A DNA stretch of 29,231 nt from a virus. Of this stretch, positions 25,801-29,231 are shown one piece after another. A program made the translations under genes and the position numbers. The DNA lies in the IMG/VR virus record IMGVR_UViG_3300048034_001033, positions 1-29,231 of that record; one strand, given 5' to 3'. The notes beneath the pieces are model-generated. The model made no database searches. It saw only the letters and a program-made list of their open reading frames with translations, and was not told where the DNA came from. Position 1 is the first letter of the stretch, and every line of letters begins with the position of its first letter.

Positions 25801-26016
25801 GTATGTAACCTTCCTAGACCTAATTTCCTCGTTATAGATGAAGGATTTGGTACTTTAGATAGTGAGAACTTACAATCTTTATTTATGTTGTTTACATACC
25901 TTAAAACTCAATTTGATTTCGTAATGATTATCTCACACATAGATTCTATGAGAGATGTAGTAGATGACTTGATTACAATTAAAAAAGAAAAAGGATTCTC
26001 AAACGTTAAGTTTTAG
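22858..26016 (+). CDS. SbcD-SbcC (gp47-gp46) recombination nuclease/ATPase fusion
   Basis: One 1052-residue frame carries both subunits of the Mre11-Rad50 complex. The SbcD/gp47 part (about 1-345) has metallophosphoesterase motifs D11-L-H13, G48-D49, G83-N84-H85-D86, H154 and G187-D188-I189-H190; the last is GDxH where GHxH is more usual. The SbcC/gp46 part (about 370-1052) has the Walker A loop APNASGKSS at 406-414, a coiled coil from about 570 to 900, a zinc hook CDIC at 726-729, the SGMERFISG signature from S964, and the Walker B LVIDEG with D994-E995, then a SHID switch motif near the end. In T4 these are separate genes needed for recombination-dependent replication and host DNA breakdown. 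It overlaps the primase by four bases. No internal stop or frameshift was seen. Confidence 0.93.
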   Translation: MIINKVYHLADLHIRNLQRHKEYRIVFKKFLKKVKEDKIEDSLIYIAGDIAHAKTEMSPELVHEISWFLTECAKLRETVLITGNHDCNLNNSHRLDVLTPIIENLGNDRIHYLRDTGVYPIHNLTFVVYSILDNKENWPKGNTVDGENTICLFHGPVNKAQTDIGYTVSSNSFQVDMFDGFDMAMLGDIHKRQTFGEGYEHIAYAGSMVQQNHGELLENHGYLLWDIPTRTFTEHHLHNDYGFLTIDVVNGKIPQWVYDEIDTKLPRYPRLRLRFTKTEASDMKRRITELKKLFKVAEVTVTRTDTIGQLKTNQKVNKNIVGDVKNETFQNQLIRDYLERQYLLEDEELDKIAEINSELNSHIDESDMMGNILWTPKEFQFSNMFSYGEDNKVRFDKAQGIVGIFAPNASGKSSLFDALSFCIYDKTSRTNISKNIINNRKTNFYCKFNFEIDGINYYIERRAKYVRKATSVKVDVDFWRDNNGVIESLNGEQRKDTNKEIEKYLGKFEDFVLTALSLQGNNALFIDKSQSERKEILSQFIGVNIFDKLHQKASDENRDNATLIRKFKSDDFTTKLAGIDTDLKSNKNEYKLYEMNQKSLKDEEDVLNKKIISLNEKVVKLNADSGVAIEELEKRFKLLETKRDTIQSDKKSTQDRITHREELQITLDEIVDKFDEEELEDGIGKLKDSKDKLRDIESTIDKINIKKDSLYERKDHLDKHKYNEECDICMENSETILQQKEKVEADISHYQELFTDNDKTRLQLMLVIDSLKGYADEWNNYLDAKDKEDKIDREISQLINKLSTIETEELRNKQQISQQDQLIKEYYKNEKQIIKNKEIRTEIQSVREKLNVTKDDLRKVNTEVLKLNGKVSALQNQKETIEDRINEVKEMETQSRLFDFYLNALSKDGVSYELIEKALPMIEGEVNNILAQIVEFGMQLEMDGKNINAYLVYGDQRWSLEMCSGMERFISGLAIRVALINVCNLPRPNFLVIDEGFGTLDSENLQSLFMLFTYLKTQFDFVMIISHIDSMRDVVDDLITIKKEKGFSNVKF

Positions 26017-26179
26017 AAACTCTTAAAGCATTTGTAGGCTTTGGTTGATTGGGTTGATTGATTCTTTGTTTTATTAATCTTTCAATTAACCCACTTTTAG
26101 AATAACCATTCTCACAACAGTAATTATGTAATTCCTTATATAGTTCTCGTTTTACTTGTATTGTAGTGTATTTTCCCAT
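26006..26179 (-). CDS. Ribbon-helix-helix (Arc/MetJ/CopG-like) small DNA-binding protein
   Basis: The frame runs on the minus strand from an ATG at 26179 to a stop at 26008-26006, giving 57 residues, and is the only minus-strand gene supported here. The product opens MGKYTTIQVKRELYKELHNY, continues CCENGYSKSGLIERLIKQRI and ends in a Pro/Asn-rich tail. That is the ribbon-helix-helix layout: a beta strand (TTIQVKREL), helix A (YKELHNYCCENG), a turn and helix B (SKSGLIERLIKQRI). RHH proteins are dimers that bind short operators and often repress their own promoter. The gene overlaps the last 11 bases of the SbcD-SbcC gene and diverges from the giant fibre gene. A palindrome lies 6 bases upstream of its start. 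Regulatory role and target are inferred. Confidence 0.75.
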   Translation of the reverse strand: MGKYTTIQVKRELYKELHNYCCENGYSKSGLIERLIKQRINQPNQPKPTNALRVSKT

Positions 26180-26184
26180 AGTGT

Positions 26185-26196
26185 ATAGATTTCTAT
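26185..26196. promoter_or_regulatory. Candidate operator: palindrome ATAGATTTCTAT
   Basis: ATAGA and TCTAT are perfect inverted halves with a two-base TT centre. The site is 6 bases upstream of the ribbon-helix-helix start and within the divergent intergenic region, where an autoregulatory operator would be expected. In such AT-rich DNA a five-base palindrome is weak evidence alone. Confidence 0.3.
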
Positions 26197-26210
26197 TGAA
26201 TATATATTAG

Positions 26211-26218
26211 TAAATATA
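26211..26218 (-). promoter_or_regulatory. Possible minus-strand promoter box (TATATTTA) for the ribbon-helix-helix gene
   Basis: On the minus strand these bases read TATATTTA, the first eight bases of the late-box core. They lie 31 bases upstream of the ATG at 26179 and seven bases from the plus-strand box at 26226. The region is extremely AT-rich, so chance is possible. Confidence 0.3.
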
Positions 26219-26225
26219 ATTTAAA

Positions 26226-26235
26226 TATATTTATA
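26226..26235 (+). promoter_or_regulatory. Proposed phage late promoter (TATATTTATA) for the giant fibre gene
   Basis: This is an exact copy of the ten-base core, 23 bases before the ATG at 26259, with a weak TAGGA ribosome site between them. Its position across from the minus-strand gene makes this a divergent control region. Confidence 0.55.
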
Positions 26236-26258
26236 GTAAGAATAATAGGAAATTATAT

Positions 26259-29231
26259 ATGGCAATTATTAAAAAATTCTCACCTTTTCAAAATCTTAGT
26301 AATTTTTCAACATTTGTTAATGATGATAACCCAAATTCGGAATATTTCAAAATTACTGAACTTAGGGAAACATTAACAGGTGGAAAAAATGGATTTCTTA
26401 TAGAAGGTTGTCCTGAATTAAAAGAAAGTTCTGACGTTAAAATAGAGTTACTCGATGTAGAAGGAAATCCTATATACTTTGAACCTGGTAATGGTGTACC
26501 AGAATATTATGAAGGTACATCTAAATTAATATCAGTTCATATCTATGATGATACTCCAATTGGAGCAGGAAAAATAACCATACTTGGTGAATTAAAAAAA
26601 TATAGAGATTCTTTTGGAGCTCTAGTAGATGTACCAAATGAATGGAAGGGTGTTTATAATGTTAAGTGGGAAAAAACATTTCAAGTAAACAAAAATCTAT
26701 CAAACGAAAGTATTGTAAGATTCTATAAAAGACCTACTGTTGAAATTACAGAGTTAATAAAACCTATATTTTCAAAAAGTATTCCAACCGTAACTGAAAC
26801 TGGTCATGTACATGGATTTGCACTAGTACCAGATGTTGGTTCTGATTTATCTACATGGAGAGCTGGAGTATCATATGGTTTAGAAAGAACAAGTGGTTCT
26901 TGGGATATTGATGTAGATGAAAATGTAATTAATCTTGCCGGTTTAAACTATTCTCCTAGAATTATAGAAGTATTAAATTCTAAACAAGTTCTTGTTGATG
27001 TACCATATACTGTAAATAACATCGTAGAAGAGTTTGAATCTGGTTCTTATTCTGTAAGTTATACTGATTTTCAAAATCAAGTAATTGGAGAAACTTCATT
27101 AACTGGTTCTTTTGCAAAAATTGATTTTTCAAAACTTAAAACTTTTGTGGGTGATGTTGCTCGTGTTAAGGTATTTAGAAAATCAAGAAATGCAGTTGGT
27201 GATTTCCAATTCGTTCAAGAATCAAAATTAGAATCATCCGAATTACTTAGAGATATTACAACAAACTCTGATACTGAATTATCATATGGTAGATTTGATG
27301 AAAGTAACCTTTCAAATTATTGGATTACTTCTTCAAACGACCATGTAGTAAGTGTAGATTCAGATACATTATCTCAAGCATTAAAATTCGATTATGATAC
27401 TACTGCTGGTGGAGTTCAAAAATTAATAACATCACAATCACTTTCAGTATCTAAAGATGTAGAATATACACTTAACTTTAAAACAATATTAAGTGGGGCT
27501 CTCGATGATACCGATAAGAGTATTACTGCATATTTTAGTTCATCTAATTTTACACAAAACTTTTTAACAATCGATGGTTCTGCAATTTATAGAGCAAGAC
27601 AATCGGTATCTCAAAATATAATATCAGAAAATACAGGTGATGCAAAATTAGTATTTGAAGTACAAGGAGATGATTGGTATATTTCAAATGCATCTTTAAG
27701 AAATGCACAAGATACATCATTTTCACCAGATGAGTTTACTTTAATACAAGATATACCAAGAAAAACAATATCAGAAACTTTTGATTTTAAATTTGAGTTT
27801 TATGATATAAATAATAATTACATACCTGTTGATGTATTAGCAGTTGGTGTATTTGATGGTGGTAATGACTTTCCAACGAGTGCTAAGTTACTAACATTTG
27901 AATCTGATAGAAACGCATTTAGATTCTCAAGTGGTTCAGTACAAAATCCAAAAGGACAACAAATACAATTTAAACTAACACAGAACAACTTAACAGGTTC
28001 TACTTTATTTGAATCATCTGCATTTGATACGGATGGTAACTATTTAAATCCTAGTGATTATACACAATATCCAGGTTTACTAACAAGTGTAAATCCTGCA
28101 GGTGGTATTATTACTATTAACAACTTTACTGGTTCAAGAACAGATGGATTATATGAACCATTTGTAGGTTCTGTTGTTTATACTGCTTCTTTGGAAAGTG
28201 AACAAGAATTCGAAACTGTATATAGATTAGAAGATGGTGATAATGCACCTCAACTTATTGTAACTTCTAATGCAAATCAATTTACATATGAACCAACAAC
28301 TCTTTCTTCAAAACCAAGTGGACAAAGTATAACTGTAAGAGCACAAAGAAAAAACTTAGCTTCATTGATAACACCAATTGAAGTAAATAGTGGAAGTAAT
28401 AGACCACCACTTAATTTTGTAGAAACTGTAAATGGTATTGATTCATATAGTATAACATCTAATCAGTTCTCTGCATCATTTGCATCAAATAACTTTGATG
28501 AGGTAACATATTCATTTACAGGTTCTGATGTTTTTGGTAATAAACAATCGGATGAAATCACATTATCTAAAGTAATTAACTTTGATGCAGTTTCACTTGT
28601 ACTATCAAACGAATCCACAACATTTCCAGCAAAATCAACTGGTGTTGTAATTGGTGGATTGGCATCATCGGTAGGAACTGTTCAAATGAATATTGGTTCT
28701 TCACAAATAACACATGATGATGTAGGAGATGGTAGAGCAAAAAATACATTTGATATAACAAGTGTTAGTGGTACTAATGTAACTCCTATCAGTACATCAC
28801 CAACTTCAAATTCATATGGAATATCTGCGTTTTCAAACACTAAGGATAGTGGTTCTTTAACATTAAATATTGAATATCTTGCAGGTGATAATGCAACATC
28901 TCAATCATTTCAAAAAATAGTATCCTATACTAAAGCTAAAAATTCTGTACCAAATATAGAACTTGCTGTTTCTCCTATTGCACAAACAATTGCTGGAAAC
29001 TCAAGAGGTTCTGGTTCAGCAACACCAAATAACTTAACATTAAGTGCAACCGAGGGTGGTACTTCACGATTTGGTTCAATTGGTAATCCAACATATAGTG
29101 GGGGATTAACGGGTTCTATATCTACAAATACTATTGTGATTACAGATTCTGCATCTGATATGACATCGGATACTGAAACAATAACAATACCTGTAACCTT
29201 TACTGATAGTGAAGGTACTCAAGGTACTAAA
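26259..29231 (+). CDS. Giant tail-fibre/tail structural protein, N-terminal 991 residues (3' end outside window)
   Basis: The frame is open from ATG 26259 to the last base with no stop. The first 180 residues (MAIIKKFSPFQNLSNFSTFV; SSDVKIELLDVEGNPIYFEP; KWEKTFQVNKNLSNES) form a beta-rich head domain, probably for tail attachment. About 345-485 looks like a jelly-roll carbohydrate-binding-type domain (DESNLSNYWITSSN; KDVEYTLNFKTILSG; GDDWYISNASLRNA). Later regions are a chain of Ig-like beta domains rich in Ser, Thr, Asn and Gly, such as GGIITINNFTGSRTDG, QEFETVYRLEDGDNAPQLI and IPVTFTDSEGTQG. This composition suits a long fibre or adhesin that contacts the host surface. It has its own late promoter and follows the ribbon-helix-helix gene. 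Total length and receptor-binding tip are beyond the window. No enzymatic motif was seen. Confidence 0.85.
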   Translation, partial: MAIIKKFSPFQNLSNFSTFVNDDNPNSEYFKITELRETLTGGKNGFLIEGCPELKESSDVKIELLDVEGNPIYFEPGNGVPEYYEGTSKLISVHIYDDTPIGAGKITILGELKKYRDSFGALVDVPNEWKGVYNVKWEKTFQVNKNLSNESIVRFYKRPTVEITELIKPIFSKSIPTVTETGHVHGFALVPDVGSDLSTWRAGVSYGLERTSGSWDIDVDENVINLAGLNYSPRIIEVLNSKQVLVDVPYTVNNIVEEFESGSYSVSYTDFQNQVIGETSLTGSFAKIDFSKLKTFVGDVARVKVFRKSRNAVGDFQFVQESKLESSELLRDITTNSDTELSYGRFDESNLSNYWITSSNDHVVSVDSDTLSQALKFDYDTTAGGVQKLITSQSLSVSKDVEYTLNFKTILSGALDDTDKSITAYFSSSNFTQNFLTIDGSAIYRARQSVSQNIISENTGDAKLVFEVQGDDWYISNASLRNAQDTSFSPDEFTLIQDIPRKTISETFDFKFEFYDINNNYIPVDVLAVGVFDGGNDFPTSAKLLTFESDRNAFRFSSGSVQNPKGQQIQFKLTQNNLTGSTLFESSAFDTDGNYLNPSDYTQYPGLLTSVNPAGGIITINNFTGSRTDGLYEPFVGSVVYTASLESEQEFETVYRLEDGDNAPQLIVTSNANQFTYEPTTLSSKPSGQSITVRAQRKNLASLITPIEVNSGSNRPPLNFVETVNGIDSYSITSNQFSASFASNNFDEVTYSFTGSDVFGNKQSDEITLSKVINFDAVSLVLSNESTTFPAKSTGVVIGGLASSVGTVQMNIGSSQITHDDVGDGRAKNTFDITSVSGTNVTPISTSPTSNSYGISAFSNTKDSGSLTLNIEYLAGDNATSQSFQKIVSYTKAKNSVPNIELAVSPIAQTIAGNSRGSGSATPNNLTLSATEGGTSRFGSIGNPTYSGGLTGSISTNTIVITDSASDMTSDTETITIPVTFTDSEGTQGTK

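Noticed and set aside
26023-26041. Inverted repeat AAAGC/GCTTT after the SbcD-SbcC gene as terminator
   Set aside because: No T run follows, the stem is five bases, and it falls within the coding frame of the ribbon-helix-helix gene.
26041-26066. Short GGTTGATT direct repeats as a CRISPR or iteron array
   Set aside because: Only two imperfect units, explained by the NQPNQP codons of the minus-strand gene.

Overview
The window is a low-GC, almost entirely plus-strand stretch of a large T4-like (myovirus-type) tailed phage genome, most likely marine. The phage assignment rests on a gp25-type baseplate wedge protein, a gp6/baseplate-J-type wedge protein, several very large tail or baseplate proteins, a DnaG-type primase and an SbcCD (gp47/gp46-type) recombination nuclease, packed with overlaps or gaps of only a few bases. 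A Bacteroidetes (flavobacterial) host is suggested but not proven: the promoter before the primase fits TTG-N20-TAnnTTTG, many starts lack a Shine-Dalgarno sequence, and two tail proteins carry the GCTDxxAxNYNxxAxxDDGSC module that I associate with marine Bacteroidetes proteins.

Layout. (1) 1-597: C-terminal end of a NodU/CmcH-type carbamoyltransferase, closed by a terminator. (2) 825-1175: a one-gene unit with its own promoter and terminator, coding for a 76-residue two-helix membrane protein. (3) 1182-11133: a tail/baseplate operon: a small coiled-coil protein, a probable spike/hub protein, two unassigned structural proteins, gp25, gp6, a DNRLRE-like fibrous protein, a coiled-coil protein and a 745-residue protein with cysteine modules. 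(4) 11159-16819: a 1875-residue tail/baseplate protein. (5) 16849-18871: two tail structural proteins ending in a strong terminator. (6) 18882-21878: tail structural genes interleaved with accessory genes: a GT25-like glycosyltransferase, a 377-residue structural protein, a 59-residue protein, a PAPS-type sulfotransferase and a GIY-YIG-like protein. (7) 21867-26016: primase, then an SbcD-SbcC fusion in one 1052-residue chain. (8) 26006-26179: the only minus-strand gene, a 57-residue ribbon-helix-helix protein. (9) 26259 to the window end: the first 991 residues of a giant tail-fibre-like protein that runs off the edge.

Regulation. A near-invariant TATATTTATA box lies about 18-32 bases before seven plus-strand genes, always at the start of a late structural unit. 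I propose it is the phage late promoter. It is the reverse complement of the T4 late box TATAAATA and also resembles TAnnTTTG with the last G changed to A. Three terminators share the same 12-base 3' arm and T run. The divergent region at 26180-26258 has opposed promoter-like boxes and a small palindrome beside the ribbon-helix-helix gene, which looks like a local switch in front of the fibre gene.

The points most worth following up are the SbcD-SbcC fusion, the antisense regulator, the glycan-modifying enzymes (carbamoyltransferase, glycosyltransferase, sulfotransferase) scattered among tail genes, and the late-promoter motif. I found no tRNA, CRISPR array or insertion sequence.
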